A program made the translations under genes and the position numbers. Below, piece after piece: positions 20,010 to 30,600 of a stretch of DNA of 58,466 bases. Location of the stretch: positions 1 through 58,466 of the forward strand of contig JBNGIQ010003354.1 in the NCBI GenBank assembly GCA_049999765.1. The letters are read 5' to 3'. The notes under the pieces were generated by a model. The model worked only from the letters and a program-made list of their open reading frames with translations, had not been told where the DNA came from and did no database searches. This DNA comes from Phaeoceros laevis. Lineage: Eukaryota; Anthocerotophyta; Anthocerotopsida; Notothyladales. Within the stretch, counting starts at the first letter, position 1. Every line of letters begins with the position of its first letter.

Positions 20010-22271
20010 TCAATGTCGGCCCTTACAGCTACAGGCCCCTGCCTCGAATCGATGCACACGGTATGCGTCCCTCACAACAATGTCCCTCTTTTCAACCCTT
20101 GACATAATCTCGGTGGAAGAGTGGCAGTCGCTGCACATCCGCAGGTTTTTCGTTACCAGCAGAGGTGTGCCATCCGGAGTGTTTAAGAGACCGAACGCCA
20201 AAGCTAGCTTCTCAGCATGCCCACACAGCTGATCTTCCTTCTCCTTTTCAGACACTGGCTTCAACACCAGCTTGGTATGTGGTACATGGTTCCCTTCCTC
20301 CTTCAAACGTTCATTTGTGCTCCGAACCTTACATGAAAGGTCACCCCTTTCTTCGCCCACCACAAATGTGCGCACCTGCTTATTCACCTCAATGCCTGCC
20401 ATTGCAGGTTTCTTGCTAGCTCCTGCCAGCTTTCTCAACCTTTCAACTCTCTCTACATCTGCCCACCTATCCGCATCTGCGTACATATTGGCCATGAGCA
20501 CATAGGAAGCGGCATGCTGAGGATCCAGCTCAACAAGACTTTCAAAACACCGTGTCCCCCGCTCTATATCCCCATGACTCTTGCAGGCACTTAGCAATGA
20601 CATCAACCCAACAGCATCGTTTTTGCACCCAGCTGATTTCAGCATCTTCTCTGCCTCACCTAGATGGCCTGCCCGCCCAAGAAGATCAAGCATGCAATTA
20701 TAATGCTCAGTTGTCGGGCTGAGGCCATGCTGTTTCACCATGGCATCAAAATACTGTCGACCCTTACTGACCAGCCCCTCTTGACTGCATGCTACAAGAA
20801 GGCAAGTAAATGTGGTGTGATTTGGCTGAATACCAGCCAGAATCATCTCTTCGAAACAGGCTGTAGCCTTGTGGCCTTCATTGTTTCTACCGTACCCATT
20901 AATCATGGCATTCCATGTTACCGCATCCCTTGTGGGCAGACTATCAAACACTCTGCGTGCATCTTCCAACTGGCCACATTTTGCATACATATTTACGAGA
21001 CAAGTGCCCAGTATTATGTCACCTTCAAGCAATTGTCTTTTGATGATCCCTGAATGCAGCTGCCTGCCCTGTTGTAGAGCACCAGCACTTGCACAAGCTT
21101 TCACGAGGCAAGCATAGGTAACACCGTCTGCTAAAATCAGGCCTTCCTGCTCCATACTTGCATACAATGTAAGGGCCTGGGGACCGAGCCCGTGCTCAGC
21201 ATATCCATTTATCATGGCATTCCATGTCACTGCATTCCTTGTGGCCATACTGTCAAAAACCCTGCGTGCGTCTTCCAATTCCCCACATTTTGCATACATG
21301 TCCAGCAGGCAGTTGCAAACAAAAGAGCCGTGATGCGTGCCACTCTTCAACACATCAGCGTGCACATGCCTGCCAGATTCCACATCTCCCGCTCTTGCAC
21401 AAGCTTGCAGGGCAGCAGCAAAAATGTGACCATCGGGCTCCAAACTTGATCTACGCATCTTATGGTACAACTGAATGGCCTCACTAGGTTTCCCGTGTGC
21501 AGTCTGCGCAGATATGATGGAAAGCCACATGTGGACTGATGGTGTGGCCACCCTTGTGAACACCTTCATTGCTTCTTGTAACCGGCCTTGACATGCGTAC
21601 ATGCGCAAGAGATGATTGCCCAAAAATGAGTCCGATGCGAACCCAAGTTTGACAGTTAGATCATCAACTCGACGCCCCAACATCAGATTTTTTTCGGCAC
21701 CGCATCTCCGGATGACTCTGTACAGCAGAGAGGAGGACACACGAGATTGTGTCTCCGCCAAGACGGTCAAAGCGTCCACTGCTCGACTTAGTTGCCCATT
21801 CTCACAAAGTTGTTCGATTACAGCCTGTGCCGTTCCGTACCCTTGGCACTCTGGCACTGTCGGGGCGGCAGCATTATGATGCAACAAGGGGTTGGATGTA
21901 GGCTGAGCAGACCGTCCAACCCGCTTGTCCAAGACAGCCAGCTGCGCATCCACCCAGTCAGGCTTGTAGAAGTTGTTCAGCATTAGGGGCTCCTTGGACT
22001 CCTTGTGCCTGAAGTCGGCAGAGCCCTTCTTGTTCGGCCTGCAGTCCCACCACAATGTGGGGTCCAAGAAGTTCTGCCTCCACAACCACTCTTGCCGCTC
22101 TCCTGCACTGCTATTGCCCGGAATGCATAGCTTGGCTGCTAAGCAATTGCAAGGCACGAATGTGCGGCTTGCGTAAATCCATTGCCTCGGAGGCACACTC
22201 AAACTCCCATCCAGCTCCAGGGTGTGGGGCTGCCTCCCAGCTGTTGGCGTCCTAACCCGCTGATATTGCAT
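20010..22271 (-). CDS. Short PDF-PPR-DYW:KP editing factor, 753 aa
   Basis: Shortest intact DYW:KP gene in the window, with only three PPR units (ATPSVHMW, ATRNAVTW, PTRDAVTW). The frame is open above 22271 but without ATG; I start at the conserved leader ATG (MQYQRVRTP). The PDF module at about residues 60-115 is eroded: GSADFRHK lacks the Pro of PDF and two residues before it, and LWL has become LML. E motifs, KKPAMAGIEV, HAE (H685), CSDC (C713, C716) and ACSCKGRH follow. Editing residues are intact. The shorter repeat tract means a different or less specific target. Confidence 0.9.
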   Translation of the reverse strand: MQYQRVRTPTAGRQPHTLELDGSLSVPPRQWIYASRTFVPCNCLAAKLCIPGNSSAGERQEWLWRQNFLDPTLWWDCRPNKKGSADFRHKESKEPLMLNNFYKPDWVDAQLAVLDKRVGRSAQPTSNPLLHHNAAAPTVPECQGYGTAQAVIEQLCENGQLSRAVDALTVLAETQSRVSSSLLYRVIRRCGAEKNLMLGRRVDDLTVKLGFASDSFLGNHLLRMYACQGRLQEAMKVFTRVATPSVHMWLSIISAQTAHGKPSEAIQLYHKMRRSSLEPDGHIFAAALQACARAGDVESGRHVHADVLKSGTHHGSFVCNCLLDMYAKCGELEDARRVFDSMATRNAVTWNAMINGYAEHGLGPQALTLYASMEQEGLILADGVTYACLVKACASAGALQQGRQLHSGIIKRQLLEGDIILGTCLVNMYAKCGQLEDARRVFDSLPTRDAVTWNAMINGYGRNNEGHKATACFEEMILAGIQPNHTTFTCLLVACSQEGLVSKGRQYFDAMVKQHGLSPTTEHYNCMLDLLGRAGHLGEAEKMLKSAGCKNDAVGLMSLLSACKSHGDIERGTRCFESLVELDPQHAASYVLMANMYADADRWADVERVERLRKLAGASKKPAMAGIEVNKQVRTFVVGEERGDLSCKVRSTNERLKEEGNHVPHTKLVLKPVSEKEKEDQLCGHAEKLALAFGLLNTPDGTPLLVTKNLRMCSDCHSSTEIMSRVEKRDIVVRDAYRVHRFEAGACSCKGRH

Positions 22272-22595
22272 CCCGTTGGTGGTGCGCAATTGTAGGTGCA
22301 GCAATTGCAGGGTTATTCAGCAGTAGGCGCAGTAGTAGTCTCGTTCATGATAGACGGCAGTACTACACTGCACTGAACGCATTGGTAAACCGAAAACAGA
22401 CCTAGACTTAGACCACAGTGCGAAGAAATGAAAACTACTCCGGTGCAATCTTTAGAAGTGCACGCAACTGCACGGAAGGTAGTCGACTCATTGGAAGAGG
22501 CAAAGTCCGGGAATGGAGTGGAAGGAAGCGGGTGGATTGTTTCAATGTTTGCTATTGGTTTGCCTGGTTTTCTTGAAAAAAGGACTTCTTGCTCG

Positions 22596-23262
22596 TGGAT
22601 ACACCCTTACAGCTCAGGACCCGTTGACGAAATCTCGGTGGAAGAGTGGCAGTCCCTGCAGATCAGCAGGTTTTCGTTACCCGCAGAGGTATGCCATCGG
22701 GATTGTTCAAGAGACCAGGCGCCAAAGCTAGCGTCTCGGCATCCCACACAGTTCATCTTCCTTGTCCTTCTCAGACACTGGCTTCAGCACCAGTTCGGTG
22801 TGTGGTACATGATTCCTTCGGATGTTCATTTCTGCTCCGAACCTTTCATGCGATGTTATTCCTTTCATCCCTCACAACAAATGTATGCACCAGCTTGTTC
22901 ACCTCAATGCCTGCCACTGCAAGTTTCTTGCTAGCTCCTGCCAACTTGCTCAAGGTTTCGATTCTATATACATCCGCCCTCCTATCTCCATCTGCGTACA
23001 TGTTGGCCGTGAGGACATTTGCAGTGGGAGTCTGAGGATCCAGCTCAACAAGACTCCAGTAGGCAATGCGCAACGACATCAAGCCAGCAGCGTTGTTTTT
23101 GCACCCAGCTGACTTCAGCATCGTCTTGGCCTCACCTAGATGGCCTGCCCGCCCAAGACGATAAACCATGCAATTAAAATGCTCAGTTGTCGGGTTGAGG
23201 CCATGCTGTTCCAACATGGCATCAGAATACGGTAGACCAATATTGACCCAGGCCCGCATGAC
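22596..23262 (-). pseudogene. Broken DYW:KP copy (E and DYW part only)
   Basis: On the minus strand, 23259-22846 reads as the E region (HFNCMVYRLGRAGHLGEAK, ANVLTANMYADGDRRADV) and the KP motif in mutated form (KKLAVAGIEV). Below that the DYW domain continues in shifted frames down to about 22600, with deletions around the CxxC segment. The PPR repeats are missing, and the copy starts abruptly near 23262. It lies between two intact paralogs, probably as the leftover of an unequal exchange. Confidence 0.8.
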
Positions 23263-23336
23263 TACGTGCTACAACTTGTAGCATGTAGTCAGGCAGGTGG
23301 TGGAACTGCTTCAGTTGGCATTTTTTCTTCTCGGGC

Positions 23337-26135
23337 TCAATGTCGACCGTTACAGCTACATGACCCTGCCTCGAATCGATGCAGACGGTATGCATCCCTC
23401 ACAACGATGTCCCTCTTTTCAACCCTTGACATAATCTCTGTGGAAGAGTGGCAGTCCCTGCACATCCGCAGGTTTTTCGTTACCAGTAGAGGTGTGCTAT
23501 CGGGAGTGTTCAAGAGACCAAACGCCAAAGCTAGCTTCTCGGCATGCCCACACAGTTCATCTTCCTTCTCCTTCTCAGACACGGGCTTCAACACCAGCTT
23601 GGTGTGTGGTACATGATTCCCTTCCTCCTTCAAACGCTCATTTGTGCTCCGAACCTTGCATGAGATGTCACCCCTTTCTTCCCCCACAACAAACGTATGC
23701 ACCTGCTTGTTCACCTCAATGCCTGCCACTGCAGGTTTCTTGCTAGCTCCCGCCAACTTCCTCAACCTTTCAACTCTATCTACATCCGCCCACCTATCTG
23801 CATCTGCGTACATATTGGTCATGAGCACATATGCAGTGGCAGTCTGAGGATCCAGCTCAACAAGACTTTCAAAACACCGTGCTCCTCGCTCGATATCCCC
23901 ATGACTCTTGCAGGCGTGCAGCAACGCCGTCAACCCAACAGCATCATATTTGCACCCACCTGATAACAGCATCTTCTCTGCCTCTTCTAGGTGGCCTGCC
24001 CGCCCCAAAAGATCAACCATGCAATTAAAATGCTCAATAGTTGGGTTAAGGCGATGTTGTTTCACCATGGCATCCAAATACTGTCGACCCTCCCTGACCA
24101 GGCCCTCATGACTGCAGGCTACTAGAAGGCAAATAAATGTGGCGTCATTGGGCTGAATACCAGCCCACATCATCTCTTCAAAACAGGCTATCGCCTTGAG
24201 GCCTTCATTATTTGTACCATGCCCATTTATCATGACATTCCATGAAACCACATCTCTTGTCCGCAGACTGTTAAACACCATGCGTGCATCTTCCAACTTG
24301 CCACACTTTGCATACATGTTTACCAGGCAATTGCCAACTACTGTGTCATCCATCAGTCCTCTTTCCAGAATCTGTGAATGCAGCTCCCTGCCCTGTTGTA
24401 GAGCACCAGCATTAGCACAAGCCTTAAGTAGACATATATACATAACACTGCCTGCTAAAATCAGGCCTTCCTGTTCCATCCTTGCATACATGGTGAGCGC
24501 CTGCTGACCGAACCCATGCTCAGCATATCCATTTATCAAGGCAGTCCATGTTACCGCATTCCTTGTGGAGAGACTGTCGAACACTTTGCGTGCATCTTCC
24601 AACTGGCCGCATTTTGCATACATATTTACAAGAGAAGTGCCCAGTACTATGTCACCTTTAAGCAATTCCATTTTTGAAATCCCTGAATGCAGCTGCCTGC
24701 CCTGCTCTACAGCACCAGCATTTGCACAAGCTTTGAGGAGGCAAACATAAGTAGCACGGTTTGCTAAGATCAGGCCTTCCTGCTCCATCCTTGCATACAA
24801 TGTGAGCGCCTGGGGACCAAGCCCATGCTCAGCATACCCATTTATCATGGCATTCCATGTTACTGCATCCCTTTTGGACAGACTGTCAAACAATTTGCGT
24901 GCATCTTCTAACTGGCCACATTTTGCATACATATTTACGAGGCAATTGCTTAGTACTATGTCACCTTCAAGCAGTTGTCTTTTTACTATCCCTGAATGCA
25001 ACTGCCTGCCCTGCTTCACAGCATCAGCACCAGCACTTGCACAAGCTTTGAGGAGGCAAACAAAAGTAACACGGTTTGCTGAAATCAGGCCTTCCTGCTC
25101 CATACTTGCATACAACGCAAGGGCCTGGGGACCGAGCCCGTGCTCAGCATACCCATTTATCATCGCATTCCATGTCACTGCGTTCCTTGTGGCCATACTG
25201 TCAAAAATCCTGCGTGCATCTTCCAATTCCCCACATTTTGCATACATGTCAACCAGGCAGGTGCAAACAAAAGAGTTGTGCTGCATGCAACTCTCCAACA
25301 CATCAGCGTGCACCTGCCTGCCAGATTCCAGATTTTCCGCTTTCGCACAAGCTTGCAGGGCAGCGACAAAAGTGTGACTATCTGCCTCCAAACCTGAGCT
25401 GCGCATCTCATTGTACAGCTGAATGGCCTCGCTTGGTTTCCCCTGTTCAGCATGTGCTGATATGATAGAGGACCACATGAAGACATCAGGTCTGGCAACC
25501 CTTTTGAACACCGCCAATGCCTCGTGTAACCGGCCTTGACATGCATACATGCGCAAGAGATGGTTTCCCAAAAATGCATTGGATCCGTACCCAAGCTTGA
25601 CAGTGAGATCATCAAGTCGTCGCCCCAACACCGGATGTTTCTCAGCTCCACATATCCGGATAACTCTGTACAGGAGGGAAGTGGACACACGGCGTCGTGT
25701 GTCCGCTAAGTCACTCAAAGCGTCAACTGCTCGACTTAACTGCCCATCCGCACAGAAATCATGCACCGCCTCAGCAGTTGCGTACCCTTGGCACTCTGGC
25801 GCCGTCGGAGCACCAGCATTATGGTGCAACACGGGGTTGAATGTAGGCTGAGCAGACCGCGAAATCCGCTTTTCCAACACAGTTAGCTGCGCATCCACCC
25901 AGTCAGGCTTGTAGAAGCTGTTCAGCCATAGGGGCTCCTTGGACTCCTTGTGCGTGAAGTCGGGAGAGCGGGCGCTCTTCTTGTTGGTGCTGCAGTCCCA
26001 CCACAATGTGGGGTCCAAAAAATACTGCCTCCACAACTCTTGCCGCTCTACTGCACTGCTACTGTCCGGTATGCCTAGCTTGGCTGCAGGGCACGAAGGT
26101 GTGGCTTGCGTAAATCCATCGCCTCGGAGGAACAT
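23337..26135 (-). CDS. PDF-PPR-DYW:KP editing factor with frameshifted leader, 932 aa
   Basis: ATG 26135 opens MFLRGDGFTQATPSCPAAKLG. The ancestral leader (MQHQRFWAPTAGG...RRWIYASHTFVPCS) lies just upstream in another frame. An 11 bp deletion relative to the paralogs, within GCTTGGCTGC[...]AGGGCACGAA (about 26084-26095), puts it out of frame. The PDF module occupies residues 33-90 (WWDCSTNKK, SPDFTHK). Five PPR units follow (ARPDVFMW, ATRNAVTW, SKRDAVTW, STRNAVTW, RTRDVVSW), then E motifs, KKPAVAGIEV, HAE (H864), CRDC (C892, C895) and CSCNGRH. The body is intact; whether the new N-terminus still targets an organelle is open. Confidence 0.88.
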   Translation of the reverse strand: MFLRGDGFTQATPSCPAAKLGIPDSSSAVERQELWRQYFLDPTLWWDCSTNKKSARSPDFTHKESKEPLWLNSFYKPDWVDAQLTVLEKRISRSAQPTFNPVLHHNAGAPTAPECQGYATAEAVHDFCADGQLSRAVDALSDLADTRRRVSTSLLYRVIRICGAEKHPVLGRRLDDLTVKLGYGSNAFLGNHLLRMYACQGRLHEALAVFKRVARPDVFMWSSIISAHAEQGKPSEAIQLYNEMRSSGLEADSHTFVAALQACAKAENLESGRQVHADVLESCMQHNSFVCTCLVDMYAKCGELEDARRIFDSMATRNAVTWNAMINGYAEHGLGPQALALYASMEQEGLISANRVTFVCLLKACASAGADAVKQGRQLHSGIVKRQLLEGDIVLSNCLVNMYAKCGQLEDARKLFDSLSKRDAVTWNAMINGYAEHGLGPQALTLYARMEQEGLILANRATYVCLLKACANAGAVEQGRQLHSGISKMELLKGDIVLGTSLVNMYAKCGQLEDARKVFDSLSTRNAVTWTALINGYAEHGFGQQALTMYARMEQEGLILAGSVMYICLLKACANAGALQQGRELHSQILERGLMDDTVVGNCLVNMYAKCGKLEDARMVFNSLRTRDVVSWNVMINGHGTNNEGLKAIACFEEMMWAGIQPNDATFICLLVACSHEGLVREGRQYLDAMVKQHRLNPTIEHFNCMVDLLGRAGHLEEAEKMLLSGGCKYDAVGLTALLHACKSHGDIERGARCFESLVELDPQTATAYVLMTNMYADADRWADVDRVERLRKLAGASKKPAVAGIEVNKQVHTFVVGEERGDISCKVRSTNERLKEEGNHVPHTKLVLKPVSEKEKEDELCGHAEKLALAFGLLNTPDSTPLLVTKNLRMCRDCHSSTEIMSRVEKRDIVVRDAYRLHRFEAGSCSCNGRH

Positions 26136-27684
26136 TCCAACGCCGCTCCAGCTCCAGGGCGTGGGCCTGTCCCCCAGCTGTTGGCGCCCAAAACCGCTGA
26201 TGTTGCATCCCCTTGGTGGTGCGCAATTGTAGGTGGGGCAATTGCAGGGCTTTTAACAGTTCAGGATTTCACCAAGGACAGGGTAAACACAATAAACAAA
26301 TGAAATTCACACCTGGGGTTGTGAGGTTCTGGTGAACATCACTCCGACAGACACCAACCCAAGCGGATCCCCAGATGTAGTGTCAGCGGGAAGGCATGAT
26401 TTGAAAGGGTCGTTCTTGAAGTGACTATCTGTGGCAAGGAAGGCGAGAGACCTGCAGCAGTCAGAAGTGATCAGAAAGGTGTGGGGCTATTATACTACGT
26501 ACACAACAACTACACTTCGAACGCGGCTGAGGTGCCAGCTGCGTTGGGAGTGACCTCTGTGGTTCTTTGGGCAGTTGCCACATGTGGTATAAACAAGCAT
26601 GCGTCTTCGGTGTGTAGAGTAACCAATTTAAGAAGTTTTTCATAATTTTGTGTTATCCTGCCAGGCCAAATCATCCCACTACAGCACAAGAATTCTTCTT
26701 TCCCAAGGGACGGGAAAGAGGTTTTGAGAAGAAGGTTGCCAGAGAGAAGGTTTGTTTGAAAGGCCGTGACGACCAGTTCGAGATGAATCGTGGACTTCTG
26801 CGAAGTAAAACGAAATACCTGACACCTGGTACAAAATCCTGGTGTGAAGAATGTAAGATAATGACCTCCACATTGCAAGCGCCTCCGATAGTAGGCACGT
26901 TCGTCTTGTGACGATGTTTCACCTGGTTCCTCATAGTGAATTTCGCAAAAACAGTGGTAGCCGTCTGCCGTTCCCCCATCGATGACCAAAAAACACGTGG
27001 GAGAGGCTTCGCCTGCTGTACCCCCCAAGCTCTTTTCCTCCTCACTCACAGTGGGCAATAGTGGCAGTGCAGTACAACAGCAGCCTGCTTTCTACGCCTG
27101 TATCGCTATGAGCATGTGCAGCAACCGCAGCAATGAGGTTCCTTGCCAGACCTTCAGCTTTACAACCACGAAGTGCAGGATGACTGAATCTGAAACTCCA
27201 GTGGGCGTTGCATAAATCTTGGAAATGCCAATGCACAAGGAGATATATCCTGGCTCAACCCGAGAAATTCTGACAATCGACGGTGACTGCTTATACTGCT
27301 GAATGCTAAGAGAGATGCCCACATCAGAGCTCCACAAAGCAGTTGGGGCCCGCATGCTTTCGCACATCCCCAAAAGCCCATTCCGTGAAAACCAGGTGCA
27401 GAAAGCCAATCCGCACTGGCCCTCTCCGAAAGTCCTCTGGTGGACAATATAGAACTGAGCCCGGCCGCACCTATACATGATTCCACTTGATCGCACAGAA
27501 AACTCTATGAGCCGTATGTCTCATCAGCCTTTGCAACAAACTTTGAACTGGTCAAGAGCATAATAAAGCATGGTTGCTGGAGATGTGGACAACATGCTTC
27601 TTTCTTTCAATGTCCTTAAAAATAGAAACAGCAAAGTCTTGCAATGACCAGCTACTCTGACGATTTTAACAGATCCTTCAATTT
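26136..27684. other. Intergenic with unidentified coding-like stretches
   Basis: 26140-26241 is the out-of-frame leader of the preceding gene. The rest holds several medium open frames on both strands with no recognised domain. The best of these is listed separately. Confidence 0.4.
27092..27496 (-). CDS. Unidentified open frame, possible exon(s)
   Basis: A minus-strand frame of about 134 codons has a residue mix that looks coding (LWSSDVGISLSIQQYKQ, SRVEPGYISLCIGISK, DSVILHFVVVKLKVWQG). I recognise no domain. It may be an exon of a minus-strand gene continuing toward 26460, where other short frames occur, or a decayed gene. No reliable splice model could be drawn. Confidence 0.2.
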   Translation of the reverse strand: MRSSGIMYRCGRAQFYIVHQRTFGEGQCGLAFCTWFSRNGLLGMCESMRAPTALWSSDVGISLSIQQYKQSPSIVRISRVEPGYISLCIGISKIYATPTGVSDSVILHFVVVKLKVWQGTSLLRLLHMLIAIQA

Positions 27685-30600
27685 TCATTGTGAGGACTGC
27701 CTTGTGTAGATGCCTTCACTCTCGGAATAATTCTTGCCCCCAACTCCAAAAGTGTGCACCACTCCATGCATGTCAGTCCACCAGCTCTGGCCTGGCGTCT
27801 TCCACACCCCGGATTTCACTCTCCTTGCCTGCATCTCCTTTACGGCTTCCCCCATCTGAGTGCTTGCATAAATATTGGACATCAACATGTAAGATGCGTC
27901 ATCCTTTGCATCCGCACCAACTGCAAACTCAAAAGCCTGCTTCCCAATCTCAACGTTATCCCACTTCCGGCAAGCACCTAACAGCGTGTGCCACACTGCA
28001 CCATTAGCTGGAAAAGGGATGGTCTTTGCCATCTCCAGCGCCTCGTCCAGATGTCCTGCGCGACCAAGAAGATCTATCATGCATGTGTAGTGCTCCACAG
28101 TTGGACAGATGCCATAGTCTGCCCTCATGGCCTCAAAATAATTTCGGCCTTTGTCTACTAGACCCACATGACTGCAAACTGTCAGCACATTAAGAAGCGT
28201 AATTTCATCTGGCTGTACGCCTTCCAGTCTCATCCTGTGGAGCAAGTCAAACACAACCTCACTATCTCCTTGATGGGTATATCCACCAATCAGTGCACCC
28301 CATGCTGCAATGGTTCTTTCAGGCAAGGAATCAAACACCAGCTGTGAATCAGACATGCTTCCGCACTTAGCATACATATTCACTAAAGCAGCTCCCACAA
28401 CCACATCAACCTGTATTCCTCGTTCCTCAATCTGTGCATGGAGCAGCTTTCCCAAAGGCAGAGCAGCTACTACAGCACATGCCTGCAGGAGGCACGCAAA
28501 AGTGCAACAATCTGGAGGACAGAGGGCTTCCTGTTGCATAGTGTGATATAAACTTAGGGCTTCCTGACCCATCCCCTGCTGGGCATAACCTGCAATCATC
28601 GCAGTCCAAGTGATAAGATCTCGCTTTGGAAGTCTGTCAAACATTCCTTGAGCATCCGCTAAGCTACCACACTTAGCATACATGTTGACCAAGCTGCCCC
28701 CTAGCACCACGTCATCTTGCAGTCCTCGTTCTTCTATCTGAGCATGGATCTGCTTTCCCTGATCCAGAGCTGCTACACCTACAGTAGCACAGGCCTGCAA
28801 GAGGCATATGAATGTAACGGAATCTGGACGAGAGATGCCTTCATGTTGCATGCCAATGTACAAGTTAAGAGCTTCCTGACCCATCCCCTGCTGAGCATAC
28901 CCTGCAATCATCGCTGTCCATGTCACACAATTCCTAGCTGGAAGCCTGTCAAACACAGTGCGAGCATCCACAATGCAACCACACTTTGCGTACATGTTAA
29001 CCAGGCTGCCGCCTAGTACCACATCATCTTGGAGTCCACGTCCTTCAATCAGTGCATGGAGCTTCTTTCCCTCGTGCAGAGCTCCTGCACCTACACTGGC
29101 ACATGCATGCAGGAGACGTACGAATGTCACAGCATCTGGACAAGACAAACCCTCCTGTTGCATACTCCTGAAAACAGTAAGAGCTTCCTGACCCATGCCC
29201 TGCCGAGTATAACCTCCAATCAGCGCATTCCATGTCACTGCATCTTTGTGCGGAAATCTGTCGAACACTTTCTGAGCATCCTCTACACAGCCGCAATTTG
29301 CATACATGTTGACCAACATCCCACCTAGAACTAGACTATTTTGCAGTCCTTGTTCTTCAATTTGTGCATGCAGCTGCTTTCCCTGAGCCAGAGCTGCTAC
29401 ACCTACACAGGCACATGCCTGCAGAAGGCATTTGAAAGTAACAGGATCAGGAAGAGAGAGGCCCTCTTGTTGCATCGTATTGTAAAGACGAAGGGCTTCC
29501 TGACCCATCCCCTGCTGGGCATAAGCGCCAATGATGGCAGTCCACGTCACCACATCCCTGTTCAGAAGCCTGTCAAACACGTGGCGAGCATCCTCTAGGC
29601 TACCACACTTTGCATACATGTTGACCAAGCTGCCGCCTACAGCCACATCATCTTGCAGTCCCTGTTGTTCGATCCGCGCATGGAGCTGCTTCCCCTCATA
29701 CAGAGCTCCAACACCTACACTCGCACATGCCTGCAGGAGGCATATAAAAGTAACAGGATTTGGAGGTGAGAGGCCTTCCAGTTGCATACTCCTGTAAAGA
29801 CTAAGAGCTTCCTGACCCATCCCCTTCTGGACATAACCTGCAATCAAGGCTGTCCACGTTACGGCATTCCTGTTTGACAGACTGTCAAAAACGCTGCGAG
29901 CATCCTCTAAACTACCGCACTTTGCATACATGCTAACCAAGCTGCAGCCTAGAACCTCATCAATCAATCCTCGTTCATCAATCTGAGCATGGAGCTGCTT
30001 TCCATTATGCATAGCTCCATCGCCTACAGTGGCACATGCCTGGAGGAGGCATATGAACGTCACAGAATCTGGACGAGAGAGGCCTTCCTGTTGCATACTA
30101 TTGTAGACAGTAAGCGCTTCCTGACCCATCCCCTGCTGGGCATAACCAGCAATCATTGCATTCCATGTCACCACATCCTTTTTTGGAAGTCTGTCAAACA
30201 CCTTGCGAGCATCCTCTAAGCTCCTGCACTTCGCGTACATATCAAGTAGGCCATTTTGAACAAAAATGTCTGGCTCCCCTGGACTCTCAAGAATATGGGC
30301 ATGAACCTCCTGGCCTGCCACTAAATCTTGTGCGGTGGCACAAGCGTTAAGAACTGCGGAATAGATACGGTTGTCCGGCTGGACAATTGACTCCCGCATC
30401 TTTCTGTACAGTCGTATAGCTCGGACAGCCTCTCCATGTCTAGCACAGGCGAAGATGATGGAAGCCCAGTTGTAGGCGTCCGGCGTTGTAACCTTGGAAA
30501 AAACTCTCATTGCTTCCTCCAACCTCCCATGCGAAGCATACAGACCGATAAGGTGGGTGGCCAAAAATGGGTCTCCTTCATACCCACTGCCGATAGTGAG

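Noticed and set aside
26510-27058. 182-codon minus-strand open frame
   Set aside because: No domain and competing frames on both strands of similar length. Too weak to call as a gene.
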